Source: Aedes albopictus | Lineage: Eukaryota; Arthropoda; Insecta; Diptera; Culicidae | Reading direction: 5' to 3' | DNA: 64,000 nt | Assembly: GCF_035046485.1 (NCBI RefSeq) | Contig: NC_085136.1 | Location: 79,749,734-79,813,733 of the forward strand | Shown: in pieces, positions 23,231 through 34,019 of the stretch | Layout of the letters: each line of letters starts with the position of its first letter | How positions within the stretch are numbered: position 1 is the stretch's first letter | Position numbers and translations under genes: made by a program | The notes under the pieces: generated by a model | Told to the model about the DNA's origin: nothing | Seen by the model: the letters and a program-made list of their open reading frames with translations, nothing else | The model's database searches: none

Positions 23231-23435
23231 ACGTGATGCGAAGATTTCCGAAACATGGAAAACGCAAACCACTGTTGGACCGCGTGAAGCAGTTCAATCC
23301 CAGTATCGATGGAAAATCGACTGCTGATGCTGCTGTGCGTCTCACCGACCGTATCTTCGTTTCTTTGGCGGTGTTATCTCCAAGGGGACAGTGCATGCTA
23401 TTCAAAATTTGGTTTTTCGTAGATATTAATAAGAA
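23231..23435 (+). repeat. Direct repeat, left copy, flanking the LOA-like LINE
   Basis: This segment shares ACGTGATGCGAAGATTTCCG and ATGCTATTCAAAATTTGG with 28754-28878. The left copy holds about 80 extra bases in the middle. It is far too long and too diverged for a plain LINE target duplication. Confidence 0.7.
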
Positions 23436-23439
23436 GATA

Positions 23440-24773
23440 CTTCAAAAGGCCTTCCGCTAATTGTTGGCAGTGATGCATTAGCACCATATCATCTGGGGCA
23501 GCTCAGACATTAACTTGAGAGGCTCCAGTATGAAGGAGTACTCAAGTAGTACAGATCTTGCATTACCTAACATAGGCAACCACCCAAACTTCATGGTATC
23601 TGCTAGAGAGGAAGTGTTAGACGTAACGCTTTGCTCTAGTAGAATTAGTCACGAGCTGACCAATTGGCATGTGTCAGATGAAGAATCTTCATCTGACCAT
23701 CGCTACATCTTTTTTGAAAATTAAATATTACCTCGCAAATATTGCGTTTCAGTAATCCCCGGTCAACAAACTGGGATCTCTTCACTGATTTGGTTGCGGC
23801 CAAATTTCATGGATACTCACCATCCATTGACACTCCAAGTGATTTGGATGATGCCGTTGATACTACAACGACCTTCATCATGAAAACTTTTGAAGAAGCA
23901 TGCCCTCTACGGTCTGTGAAGATCACAAGAGGAACCCCTTGGTGGAACTCTGATCTGGCGAAACTCAGGAAACAATGTAAAAAGAGTTGGAACAGACGAC
24001 GTTCGGCTGGTTCGGAGGCTTTCAGGTCGGCTCGCAAGGCCTACAGGAAAGCTTTCCGGTCTGCTGAACGATCCGGCTGGAAAAACCTTTGTAAAAATGT
24101 TTCCAGCTTGTGTGTCGGTTAAACAAAATCCTTGCGAAATCTAAGGATTTCCGAGTGCACGAACTTCGTTTGCCAAATGGCGATATGACTTCCTCTGCTG
24201 ATGAGGAAGTTTTGAAATGCTTATTCAGCACACACTTCCCTGGATATGTGGATATTACATCTTCGGATGAACTTGATGTCTTTTTTTGTAGTTACGATTC
24301 GCTGGCTTCGGCTCAGAGTATTGTAACTATAGAATCGATTGAGTGGGCACTTAAAAGCTTTGCTCCTTTCAAATCTCCTGGGGCTGATGGGATTTATCCT
24401 GTCTTGCTTCAGAAGGGATTTGATCATTTCAATCATTTTTTGAAAAAAAAAATAACTTCTTTGCAATTTTGCTACAGGGTATATTCCCAAATCCTGGCGT
24501 GATATTACTGTGAAGTTTATTCGGAAAGTGGGTCGTGCGTCGAATGAAGAAGCAAAGAGTTTCAGATCTATTAGTTTGTCCTCTTTTCAACTGAAATGCT
24601 TAGAACGCATTGTGGATCATCACATGATGTTCATCTGGCCAACGTGCCTCTTCATGTGAACCAACATGCCTACCAATCTGGTAAATCCACTGTGACTCTT
24701 TTACACAAGGTTGTTTACGATATCGAGAAAGCATTCGCTCATAAGCAATCTTGTTTGGGTGTTTTTTTTAGAT
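23440..24773 (+). pseudogene. LOA-like LINE ORF2 remnant: endonuclease C-terminal half and RT fingers
   Basis: Blocks in different frames give the endonuclease end (INLRGSSMKEYSSSTDLAL, EEVLDVTLCSS, SSDHRYIFF at 23511-23724), the linker with TPWWNSDLAKLRKQCKK (23742-24122), and RT motifs SPGADGIYPVLLQKG (24110-24502), then KSWRDITVKFIRK and YQSGKSTVTLLHKV up to the first palm motif. At least four frame changes occur. The palm motif is cut where the hAT element enters. N-terminal endonuclease and ORF1 are absent, as expected for 5' truncation. Confidence 0.78.
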
Positions 24774-24781
24774 ATCGAGGG

Positions 24782-26664
24782 CAGAGATGGCATGCTCCTC
24801 AGTGCGAAACGTGAGAAGAGAAAACATACACTCTACACACGACTTTCAACGAGAGCGAGGGTGAACTACGCAACTTTTTTCACACACAAACCAGCCGCTC
24901 ACTCTCTGACATCGATCAGCGGCACACTCAAAATGAGTGCTCAAACAAATGATAGAACAAGCATGTTTTTCAGTTTCTGCGTGCACATTTTGTGCGCACA
25001 GAAAATGTGCACACAAAAATTGCGTGCACAAAAGTTGAGTGCGCACTAAGTCGTGCTTCCAGTGCAATACTGTGTGTACCACAGGGAGTATGAAAGTACT
25101 ATTACGTCGTCTAGTAGCAAATGCATCTGCTTGTCTAAGATATCACATAAATCACAGACAAATAGATATGTGACACTAACTAAATTTCAATCTCATATAT
25201 CTCATGATCCTGATTACTTAGATAGTTGGTGTCTTCGGCAAAGTTGTTTGGCTGTTCAAGGACTAACCGATAATAAAATTTAAGATTCAAAATTCCACCG
25301 CTAGGCGGTGCTAGTGAGTTAACAAATTTTATTTTTCATATATATCAGGAAAATTTGCAAAAAACTGCAACTAGCGCCGCCTAGCTGCAGAAACTTGAAC
25401 CAAACGGTAATTATTCTGAAAGCCCATGATCTACTAAACAATATTGCCGAAGACACCATCTTTCTACAAAATCAGGATGCTGAGATATGCGAAATTTAAA
25501 ATTTGTTTGCTCTCTAGCGCCACCTAGCGGTAGAGTTTTGAATCTCAAGCCTTATTATCGGTTAGTCCTTTACCAGCCAAACAACTTTGCCGAAGACACC
25601 AACTCTCTAAGTAATCAGGATCATGAGATATATGAGATTGAAATTTCGTTAGTGTCACATATCCATTTGTCTGTGATTTATGTGATATCTTAGACAAGCA
25701 GATGCAACACTGACAAAATTTCCATCCAATATATCTCAGGATCCTGATTACTTAGAGAGTTGGTTTCTTCGGCAAAGTAGTTCAGCTGGTCATGGGCTTT
25801 CACAATATGGGCCGTATGATTCGTGATTTCACCGCTAGGCGGCGCAAGAGAGCGTACAAATTTTACATTTCACATATCTCAGTACTCTGATTCTTTAGAA
25901 TGATGGTGTCTTCGGCAAAATTGTTTGGTATGTCAAGGGCTTTCAGAATAATTACTGTTTGGTTCAAGTTTCTGCAGCTAAGCGGCGCTAGTTGCAATTT
26001 TTTGCAAATTTTCCTGATATATATGAAAAACAAAATTTGCTAACTCACTAGCACCGCCTAGCGGTGGAATTTTGAATCTTAAGTTTTATTATCGGTTAGT
26101 CCTTGACCAGCCAAACAACTTTGCCGAAGACACCAACTCTCTATGTAATCAGGATCATGAGATATATGAGATTGAAATTTCGTTGCAATTTTTTGCAAAT
26201 TTTCCTGATATATTTGAAAAACAAAATTTGTTAGCTCACTAGCACAGCCTTTTGGTGGAATTTGGAACCAAAATATCCATCAACTGTAAGTTCTTGACCA
26301 GCTTAAGACGTATGCTTGTCTCTGATATCACAGGATTTGATACCCCTGGTTTTGGACTCACTGGCATGCTTTCGGTTCACCAAATGCTCAAACAACACTG
26401 ACCCCTTTGAACACACTGCGTGTGCACTGAGTTCTGTTTTTTCGGTGTGCGCGCAGAAATTGCGCACTGGGATTATGATCTGCGGGCTCTCATTGCTCTC
26501 ACGCAGCACTCTAATCACCCGCACAAAAACTCTGCGTGAGAGAAACTATGTACATTTTATTGTGCGTTTTTTCTCTTTCTCTTTTGTAAGAAAAATGGAA
26601 GTGAGAAGTTCAGTGAAAGATGAGCGTAAATGGGCACAGTTTCTGCGTGACATGCCATCCCTGA
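24782..26664. mobile_element. Non-autonomous hAT element inside the LINE RT domain
   Basis: Inverted termini CAGAGATGGCATG and, on the right complement, CAGGGATGGCATG are flanked by a perfect 8-bp duplication ATCGAGGG (24774-24781 and 26665-26672). Subterminal regions carry GTGCGCAC and TGTGCGCACA motifs, the kind bound by hAT transposases. There is no transposase. The inner 1.2 kb is occupied by an alternating inverted-repeat block (25121-26290). Excision would rejoin the LINE palm motif in frame with one copy of the target sequence. Confidence 0.9.
25121..26290. repeat. Alternating inverted modules inside the hAT element
   Basis: A module carrying CTTCGGCAAAGTTGTTTGG and CACCGCTAGGCGG recurs with complements in mixed order: forward near 25236, reverse near 25445 and 25580, forward near 25768 and 25911, reverse near 26118. 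The outer arms 25121-25195 and 25640-25709 are reverse complements (CTGCTTGTCTAAGATATCAC). This looks like a palindromic miniature element followed by a second, rearranged copy. Confidence 0.72.
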
Positions 26665-26672
26665 TCGAGGGT

Positions 26673-28505
26673 GCCTTTGACAATACAACTTTCGATGCCA
26701 TATTCAAAGCCGCAGCCGGTATATCTCCAATGTTTTCCAATTGGATTCATCAAATGCTCAAAAACCGATTTCGCTTCTCGACATTGCGTCTAGCAGGGAT
26801 TAGGAAATTGTGTGTTTGTGGATGCCCCCAAGGGGGAGTCTTGCCACTGCTTTTGTGGAATCTCGTAACAGATACTCTATTGAGGCAACTCAATAATAGC
26901 GGTTTTCTTACTTATGGTTTTGCCGACGACTACCTAGCATTGTTAGTTGGTATGTGTAACACCACCCTTTTCGACCTGATGCAAAGCGCCCTTCAGGTAG
27001 TTGGGGGTATATGGCCTTTCGGTTAATCCAAGTAAACCATCTATTGTTCTTTTTACGGAAAGGCGTAACCGAAATGGTGTTCGACCTTTGCGTCTCTATG
27101 ATTCTGAGATTGATGTGACTGAACAGGTAAAGTACGTTGGAGTCATTCTTGATTCCAAGCTTTCCTGGACACCTCACATTGAGTTCAGAATCAAGAAAGC
27201 TTGTATGGTCTTCGGGCAATGCCGGCGAACCTTTGGTACAACTTGGGGTCTTAAACCCAAGTATATCGAATGGATCTACACAACTTCGGCCAATAATGGC
27301 CTATGGATGTCTTGTGTGGTGGCAAAAGGGCGAAATGAGAACGATCCAATCAAAGTTAGGCCATCTGCAAAGGATGTGCTTAATGGCGATGTCTGGAGCG
27401 TTCTCTTCAACTCCCACGGCAGCGCTCGAAGTTCTCTTTGACGTTGCTCCACATCTCAAAAAAGAAGCACTTTCTTGCACTTACCGCCTATGGGTACTCA
27501 GTTTACTAGAGGAAACTCCTGTGAATCGCAGTTCAACACACACCTCGTTGTATCCATTTTTTGGCGAATTGGGACAAAATTGTCCTTGCTCCAAGTGATC
27601 TTACAATTGCTTGTAATTTTCCATATATGACATTTTCCACGAAATTCCCTTCCCGGGAAGAGTGGACATCTGGTTATCTGGAAAGAAGTATTTCAGACGG
27701 CATCGTATGTTACACTGATGGCTCCCTTTTCGAAGGTCGAGCAGGTGCTGGTGTTTATTCTCGTCAGCTAAGGCTGTATCAGTCTTATTCACTTGGTAGA
27801 CACTGCACCGTTTTTCAGGCCGAAATCTTTGCTCTTATGTGTGGAGTGCAATCAGCACTTCAGCAGCACGTAATGGGCAAAATAATTAAAGCACTTGCTT
27901 CGGCCAACTCCAGGTTGAAGATAGTTATCGCTTGTCGAACTCAAATCGAGGAGCTGAATTCAGCAAACGCTGTTCACCTTGTATGGGTGCCTGGCCATTC
28001 TTCTATCGCTGGAAATGAATTGGCTGATGAGTTAACTCGTACTGGAGCATCACATGTCTTCATTGGCCCTGAGCCAGCTATTCCGATATCGAAGTGTTGG
28101 GTAAAGCTTCAGATTCACACTTGGGCTGCTACTCAACACAGACAATATTGGAATAGTTTGGAGTCATGTCGTCAAACCGAATTGTATTGTACTAAGCCAT
28201 CTCCAAGGGTGGCGAAGTATCTTACAAATCTGTCAAAGCAGAATTGCAGCATTCTGGTCAAAGCATTGACTGACCACTGTCGACTCAGCTATCACATGGC
28301 GAATATTCAGCAAGCTGATTCATTTGCATGTGATAGCTGTGAATCCGATTATGGAACTTCGTATCATTTGATATGTAACTGTCCAGTTTTTGCGCAACTG
28401 CGTTTCCGAGTATTCGGTGAACACTTATTAAGTGAAACTGACTTCAGAGACCTGAATATTCAGGATATTCTGTTGTTCTTAACCTGCTGTGGTAAAGAGC
28501 TATAG
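26673..28505 (+). pseudogene. LOA-like LINE ORF2 remnant: RT palm, thumb and RNase H
   Basis: The catalytic box YGFADDY is present near 26920. The thumb follows in a second frame (LSVNPSKPSIVLFTERRN, VKYVGVILDSKLSW), then WGLKPKYIEWIY and YGCLVWWQKG in shifting frames. RNase H (27561-28505) has CYTDGS and QAEIFAL and ends in HLVWVPGHSSIAGNELADE. The segment that should hold the third catalytic aspartate (normally in a DSQ-type motif) is altered around QQHVMGKIIKALA. A Cys/His cluster, CDSCESDYGTSYHLICNC, lies near the end. The stop is TAG at 28503-28505. Confidence 0.78.
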
Positions 28506-28753
28506 GCCCTCTTTCGCTTTATGCGTTATTACAGTGCCCTTTTCAGGGCACTGTTTGAACCCATTGTGGTACGCTTATGCGTTAGTATCCTCTTCCAGGG
28601 TACTTTTCCTATTTCCCTACCTGTCCTTATCCCCATCCTTATCCTTATTTCCTTCCTTTTTCCTCAGTTAGATGATGAAATAGGCTATTATTTTGGCGAT
28701 GGCACAAATGTCCCAAATGGAGGACAACGTGCCTCTGGAGCCGGCCTTCTGAT
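28506..28753 (+). other. LOA-like LINE 3' UTR
   Basis: Non-coding tail after the RNase H stop, with a CCTTATCC-type pyrimidine run and GGCGATGGCACAAATG near its end. No poly(A) is evident. The boundary at about 28753 is set by the start of the right flanking repeat. Confidence 0.55.
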
Positions 28754-28878
28754 ACGTGATGCGAAGATTTCCGAAACATGGAAAACGCAAACCGCAGTTG
28801 ACCGCGTGAAGTAGCTTAATCTACTAATGGAATGCATGCTATTCAAAATTTGGTTTTTCGTTGATATTAATAAGAAGA
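28754..28878 (+). repeat. Direct repeat, right copy, flanking the LOA-like LINE
   Basis: Matches 23231-23435 at both ends but lacks about 80 central bases. Frame remnants in the two copies do not correspond to any domain I know. Confidence 0.7.
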
Positions 28879-29216
28879 TTTTTTTTTGGGAATTGACCAT
28901 TGTGCAATTCGTATAGCATGAACAAATCAACATGTCCTGGAAAGATAAGAAAGATCCTTGATCAGACCGAGACCCGAACACTGTTACTCTGAGCATGAAC
29001 CTTGTTTGCAAAAAGAAATCAACAGCTGTTTCTAACTTGCAGCGTTGTTGGTATTGACTTGTTGAACTACATTCCTATTCTCGTTGTTGAAGTAATTGGG
29101 CCCCTGCTGCGTTAATGCAGGGCTCCAATATGGTTACCCTTTTTCCCCGTGTTACCGTGAACGACTTCCTGCTATGGGAGAGTCTACACAACGACTGTAC
29201 GTGATCGAAGATTTCT
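28879..29216. other. Unique non-coding DNA
   Basis: Nothing recognised. No frame above about 100 residues with any motif, and no terminal repeats. Confidence 0.45.
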
Positions 29217-29225
29217 AAGTATTGT

Positions 29226-29527
29226 AGCCCATATATTGAGGGCCCATATAGCCGAAGCGGTAATCGCACGGGTATTCAGCATGACCATGCTGAGGGTGAC
29301 GGGTTCGATTCCCGGTCGGTCCAGGATCTTTTCGTAAAGGAAATTTCCTTGACTTCCTTGGGCATAGAGTATCTTCGTGCCTGCCACACGATATACGCAT
29401 GCAAAAATGGTCATTGGCAGAGGAAGCTCTCAGTTAATAACTGTGGAAGTGCTTATAGAACACTAAGCTGAGAAGCAGGCTTTGTCCCAGTGAGGACGTT
29501 ACGCCAAGAAGAGAGAGAGAGAGAGAG
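29226..29527 (+). mobile_element. Feilai-like SINE with intact pol III boxes
   Basis: The tRNA-like head has box A TAGCCGAAGCGG (29249-29260) and a perfect box B GGTTCGATTCC (29302-29312). The body shares TTAATAACTGTGGAAGTGC and AGAACACTAAGCTGAGA with the SINE at 22606. The tail is (GA)n. The 9-bp duplication AAGTATTGT flanks it (29217-29225 and 29528-29536). With both boxes intact, pol III transcription is plausible. It is not a tRNA gene, because the acceptor stem does not close. Confidence 0.9.
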
Positions 29528-29763
29528 AAGTATTGTGAAACTCTGGATGTAGGTGCTTGAGCCGCGGTAATATCATGACTAGCTCCAAAGGACGGCCAAT
29601 GAAGCCCATGAAGCAGAAGGATTCAAAGTCCGGTTAAACAGAAGTCTTTGCATGCGCAGGCAGCCCGATAATGGCACCGAAGCTCCGCAGAAGCATGTGA
29701 AATACGTCAGAAGATGAGCTACGTGGCGGCACTCCCAAGGCTAGAATAGTGTGAACCCCGAAA

Positions 29764-29918
29764 GGAGCTGTTCATAAACCACGTTGACCAAAATTTGACC
29801 ACCTCAGACCCCCTCCTCCCCCCTCGTAGACTTGCGTCCATACAAAAAAATGTATGGAGTGTAGACTTTGGCCAGACCCTCTTCCCCCCAAAAGTCTACG
29901 TGGCTTATGTACGGCCCC
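29764..29918. mobile_element. PIF/Harbinger-like MITE, copy 1
   Basis: Termini read GGAGCTGTTCATAAACCACG and, on the right complement, GGGGCCGTACATAAGCCACG. AAA repeats on both sides (29761-29763, 29919-29921). The matching sequence in the third R1 copy near 62880 reads continuously across this site, so the insertion is confirmed within the window. Confidence 0.85.
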
Positions 29919-29975
29919 AAACAAAAGGACAAACAACTGCCAGACGTAGAATTCTGGGAAGGGTGAGCCTGTTAA

Positions 29976-30135
29976 GAAGCTGTCCATAAACCACGTGGCC
30001 ATTTTTTTTGGGGATTTCGAACCACCGCCTCCCCCCCCCCTCGTGGTCTTTTGTTCATACAAAAAAAAAGTAATGACCATGGTCTTTGACCATCCCCCCC
30101 CCCCTACAATGAACACGTGGTTTATGGACGGCCCC
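29976..30135. mobile_element. PIF/Harbinger-like MITE, copy 2
   Basis: Termini GAAGCTGTCCATAAACCACG and, on the right complement, GGGGCCGTCCATAAACCACG. The duplicated target is TAA (29973-29975 and 30136-30138). C-rich tracts occupy both arms. Same family as the copy 58 bases to the left. Confidence 0.87.
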
Positions 30136-30622
30136 TAAGGCCGGTCGGATTGAAGGTAGAAAGGGGTTGCGTTTGTGACCCTGTGTGAATCTTCAGCTTT
30201 AAGGCGGGCTAGGGGTAAGCTACCCCTGGACCCTAGATGACATAAACTAGTTGCCTGTAAGGGATATAAGGGCGACGATCTCATTATCAAAACTGATGAG
30301 TACTTGGACTCGGAGGTCCTGAAGGAGATAAGATACAATTCTAAGCCCACAGACCTGGAAGCCGATATACGCAGTGACGGACGTATTCGTATCGGTAAGA
30401 TTATGTTTTAGCTTAAGCAGGACACAATGCACAATGATGTAGGCGGAGCCCTACAAATGTCTGAGGAGGAAGTACTTGAAGAAGGAGAAGAGTGGAAGCT
30501 CTCACTGCTGAAGTGACTCACCAGTGTTAGAACCTGGATAAGATTACAGATGCGGAGAGATTCGTTACGGTACTGAGGCAACCAGCAGCGATTGTCAATT
30601 CTTTAAAGCAGGGAAACTTAAG

Positions 30623-30803
30623 GTGGATTGGTTCGTGAGGTCGTTGAGTATTTACCAGCCGGCGGCGGCTTGTTTTGAGTGTTTTGAATTGCGGTGCAAG
30701 TTTTGGGACTGCAAAAGCTCAGACAGCAGCAAGCTCTGCAGTCGATGTAGAGGTGAAGACCATAAGTCACAAAGCTGCTCTAAACCTCCAAAGTGTTTGA
30801 CCT
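30623..30803 (+). pseudogene. R1 family B ORF1 zinc-knuckle remnant
   Basis: A 60-residue frame keeps CFECFELRCKFWDC, in which the knuckle His is replaced by Cys, and CSRCRGEDHKSQSC, an intact CX2CX4HX4C. It ends with KPPKCL before a stop. It corresponds to the knuckle region of the R1 ORF1 at 39668-41062 and to the fragments at 33833-33960 and 63513-63600. Confidence 0.7.
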
Positions 30804-31134
30804 GATCCGCAGACGGCCGACGGGAAGCTCAAAGTACTTGGCCTTCAGGAGAGCATCTGCTTGAAAACCACAGTGCAAGTCACGCAGCTAAACCTGAATC
30901 GATACTGTAACACAGTCCGGCCACTGCTGTGTCAAATAGCTACTGAGTGAGAGAAAGATATTGTCGTCATAGCGGTCCCAGAAACGGTGATGGGTTCCCG
31001 GACAGATGCACATTGGCAACATATCCATAGGACTGGTGAAGACCCAGTCCATTACTTGGTGCCAACATCAACTGAGGGTTTCGTGGTCATCAAGATTAAC
31101 GGAGTCTTCTTTTACAGCTGTTAAGCGCCTTCTA

Positions 31135-32092
31135 TAGACTGTTTCAGAAATTATAAATACACTTTGTTTATTAAATTAAATGAACTGTTCTAATGATTTT
31201 TACCAACTTCTATCAGAGTATATCATATTGTACTCCATATTCTTATATTTCCTTTCAATTGTCTTGATATTTTAAAGAACAGTCGAGTTCTCTAACAAAT
31301 AACTTAATTTTTCAAATTTGAATTTGCACAAAGGTGTTTTTTAATAATTTCTACATTATTTATCACTAAATACCAAAAATTATCTAAATTTTTATCACAT
31401 TCGCTTTCTCAACAAGTTGTCTAAGGAATGCCTTGATAAAAATTTGGGAAAAATCGATAAAGGCATTTCCACAACATTTTTTCGGAGATCAAGTTTCTCA
31501 TTTTTTAAGGTTTTCTACGGAACATAAGAACTACCACACAGTTTCTTAGCTTTCCTGAACGCATTTAATCTGAACAAACTTATTTTTTCAGCTCATTCGA
31601 TCCTTTAGATGGCAAAGCTTGTCATACCATAAAAACGAATGCAGTAAGCAGTAATTAAGACATTCGTTTGCTTAACGTTTGTTGCTATTGGTGTTGTTGA
31701 GAAATTTGAAACAAAAAAATTGTTTTGAGAAGGCCCGTAATGGTGGTTCTTGATTAAATATTCCAGTAAAAATTACTCTTACCAATCGAGAAATATCTTT
31801 TATTATCGATACAGCAATTTTTATTGTGTTTGGAAATTAAATATTTTAACTGTGAGATTTTTTTCTTTTCTACTATGCTACATTTTTTGACCACTTTGTG
31901 CAACTTCAAATTTTGATCATCTTGTTTACAGAGCCCTATTTTTTAACTTTTACCGGAAATATCAACAAAATTGGTATTATTTGCTTCATTAGCATGTTTA
32001 CTATAAGAGCTAGAAGAAACTTTTTTGGATAATGTGCTCAAATTGAAATGGCAGGTTATAGTTAGTGTATTTATAATTTCTGAAACAGTCTA
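31135..32092. mobile_element. Tc1/mariner-type non-autonomous element
   Basis: Nearly perfect inverted repeats beginning TAGACTGTTTCAGAAATTAT run about 28 bases into each end. TA dinucleotides flank both sides (31133-31134 and 32093-32094), as expected of the superfamily. The 958-base interior is AT-rich with no transposase frame. It interrupts the R1 endonuclease just after the GVFFYSC codons. Confidence 0.85.
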
Positions 32093-32540
32093 TATGCCTG
32101 CTGAGCTGTCAGGGCGAAGACCGAATAGCGGATAACTTCAATGCCTGGGCAGTGTAATGGATAAGTCGTTTCACGAATCAGCAGGGTCAGATCCTGTTAG
32201 ATTCATCATGCATGACAATCATTCGCAGAAACGTGTGAAGCAACCGTAAGGTGAGGAACTATCAGGCGGTGTCCGCAAGGCTAAGCGGTTATTAACTTCG
32301 AAAGCCAGTAAGGGGAGCTGGGGGGTAAGTTCTGAGATGACCAAAAATGACTCTACGTAGTTTATGTACAGCATCCAAGTCGGACCGTAGCCAGGCATCT
32401 CGAAAAGATGGAAAGGGTGGGCCTAAAAAAGCCGGCCCGTCCAGGATTGAAGGTAACAGAGGGTTGCGACCATGGTTAGATCCTTAGCAACCACAAGTTA
32501 GTGCGGATGATGGGGAGGCCCAGCCTTGGATCTCAGTTAA

Positions 32541-32752
32541 GGCTCAAGCATCCATCATCATTTTGCGGAAAATAAAAAGCAGTTTTCTCGCTGTAAATCA
32601 AAACATCGATCATGAAAATATATTCATTGCATTCTATTCCTCATGTGGAGTACAGTGAATATATTTTCACAGCAAAGACTTTTGTTTTGAATGAAAAAAC
32701 TGCTTTCAAATATTTGATGATGACGATGATTTCAATGACGAATTGTTCAACG
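32541..32752 (+). mobile_element. piggyBac-like MITE, copy 1
   Basis: TTAA flanks both ends (32537-32540, 32753-32756), the piggyBac signature. Internally it is a hairpin: GCAGTTTTCTCGCTG on the left arm faces GAAAAAACTGC on the right, around AAAATATATTCA/TGAATATATTTT. 212 bases, no coding capacity. Confidence 0.82.
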
Positions 32753-32756
32753 TTAA

Positions 32757-33268
32757 GCGGATATGCAAGAGCGTAGGGAGGCGTAGGACAGTAGATTACA
32801 AGCGTGAGAAAAGCGACGCGCTCGACATCAAGACCGAACAGTCGAAGTACTCGGACGTCTTGAAGGCGATGCGAAGCGACGCCAAGCTCGTGGATCTGGG
32901 AGCTGACGTGCGTAGTATTAGACGTACTCGTACGGGCCAGATGATGCCGGAGCTGAAGCGCGATAAGGAGCGCAAGGGCGCCGCCTACAAAAGTTTGGCG
33001 CAAGAGGTCCTTGGCGAAGGGGTAGAGGTGAGGGTTCTTGGCTCTTACACAAGAGACAACTCTGAAAGTGAAAAACCTAGACGAGGTCACCGAAGTGAAA
33101 GAGCTCGTCACGGCACTGTTGCAACAGTGCGAAGTGCAGGTGGCCGCAGCAGCCGTTAAGCTACGGAAGGGGCTGGCAGGGACACAGGTAGCTTTGTTTC
33201 AGCTACCTGTGGTGGACATTAAAAGGGAGGATGAAGGTAAGCTGGTGCGTAGGTATGTCATCTGACGT
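32757..33268 (+). pseudogene. R1 family B ORF1 central remnant
   Basis: Residues such as YSDVLKAMRSDAKLVDLGAD, RRTRTGQMMPELKRD and, after a frameshift near 33030, VKNLDEVTEVKELVTALLQQ align by eye with the ORF1 at 39668-41062 (TRRTQKGEMLFELKKD, VKDLDEITTEDDLKRAL). The protein would bind RNA. It is broken by the frameshift and by the element that follows at 33297. Confidence 0.72.
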
Positions 33269-33296
33269 TTTGAGGTTTGTTTCAGGTGTCTGGAAT

Positions 33297-33824
33297 CAAT
33301 GATGCAAAATATCACCTCACGAATGCTCAATCAACTTATCAATTGTATTTTTATCGCTTGCGATTGAACTGTACACTGCTCAGCGATGACCAGAGGCAAA
33401 AAGGTGGCAAAACGAACATGATGTAACTCACAAACGATTTTGCACACATCTGTGAGTGCCGCCTTACCCGAACAGCCGAAAAACACCGAATGGGTTTGTT
33501 TTAGAAGCTACGGTACGAACGCTCGACACGCACACAGAAGCAACATTCGCATGTACCGACACCACACCAATAACGGTCCCAGCCTACGATGCTTCGCGAT
33601 AAGCTGATCGAAAAGCATCGAAAGCGATGAGAAGACTGGCTTGGCTGGAACGCAACAGCTCAACGGCGAAAAGGAGCAGCCAACAATGCTGATCAGCGTC
33701 GAGTCCGTTCGTGTGCTATTCGTACGGGAGGTTTGTTTGATAAAGCGAGGTAGGGTGAAAATGTATTCGTTGTCGATAGCGAATCGCATCATTTCGCGAA
33801 TGTTTTCACTAAATAGCAACATTG
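33297..33824. mobile_element. hAT- or P-type non-autonomous element
   Basis: A perfect 8-bp duplication TCTGGAAT lies at 33289-33296 and 33825-33832. Termini are CAATGATGC and, on the right complement, CAATGTTGC. Removal rejoins an R1 zinc-knuckle reading of the form CFRCLELGHKSH. Eight-base duplications suit hAT or P elements, and the short termini do not decide between them. Confidence 0.75.
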
Positions 33825-34019
33825 TCTGGAATTAGGACACAAGTCATAAGACTGCATAGGCCCTTACAGAAGCAAACTGTGTAGAAGATGCGGCGCCGAA
33901 GGCCATAAGACACAAGGCTGCACGAGTCCACCCATTTGTCTGATTTGTACCGGGAAATCCGTGAACAACAGACATTCAACGGGTGTCCCTGGCCTTCAAG
34001 AAAGCCGCACTGAACAAAT

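Larger units (their letters stand above)
23440..28753 (+). mobile_element. LOA-like (RNase H-bearing) LINE, 5' truncated and interrupted
   Basis: The copy begins in the middle of the endonuclease domain, runs through RT and RNase H to a stop at 28505, and ends with a 3' UTR of about 250 bases. Wording such as TPWWNSDLAKLRK, LFSTHFPGYVD and FIGPEPAIPISKCW near the C-terminus suggests the LOA/Loner group of I-superclade LINEs. A 1.9-kb hAT element splits the RT. Several frameshifts separate the coding blocks, so it is a fossil. Without the insertion it is about 3.4 kb. Confidence 0.8.
29537..32250 (+). mobile_element. R1-clade LINE, family B, decayed copy 1
   Basis: A broken ORF1 to early ORF2 stretch matches the order of the better-kept R1 element at 38929. 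It carries two Harbinger-like MITEs (29764-29918, 29976-30135) and one mariner-like element (31135-32092). Zinc knuckles lie at 30672-30803. Endonuclease traces include TQLNLNR near 30882, STEGFVVIKINGVFF near 31065-31120, and NFNAWAV near 32140. Stops and frameshifts are frequent. Confidence 0.72.

Noticed and set aside
29241..29320. tRNA gene
   Set aside because: Box A and box B are present but the acceptor stem does not close and the sequence continues into a SINE body with tail and target duplication.
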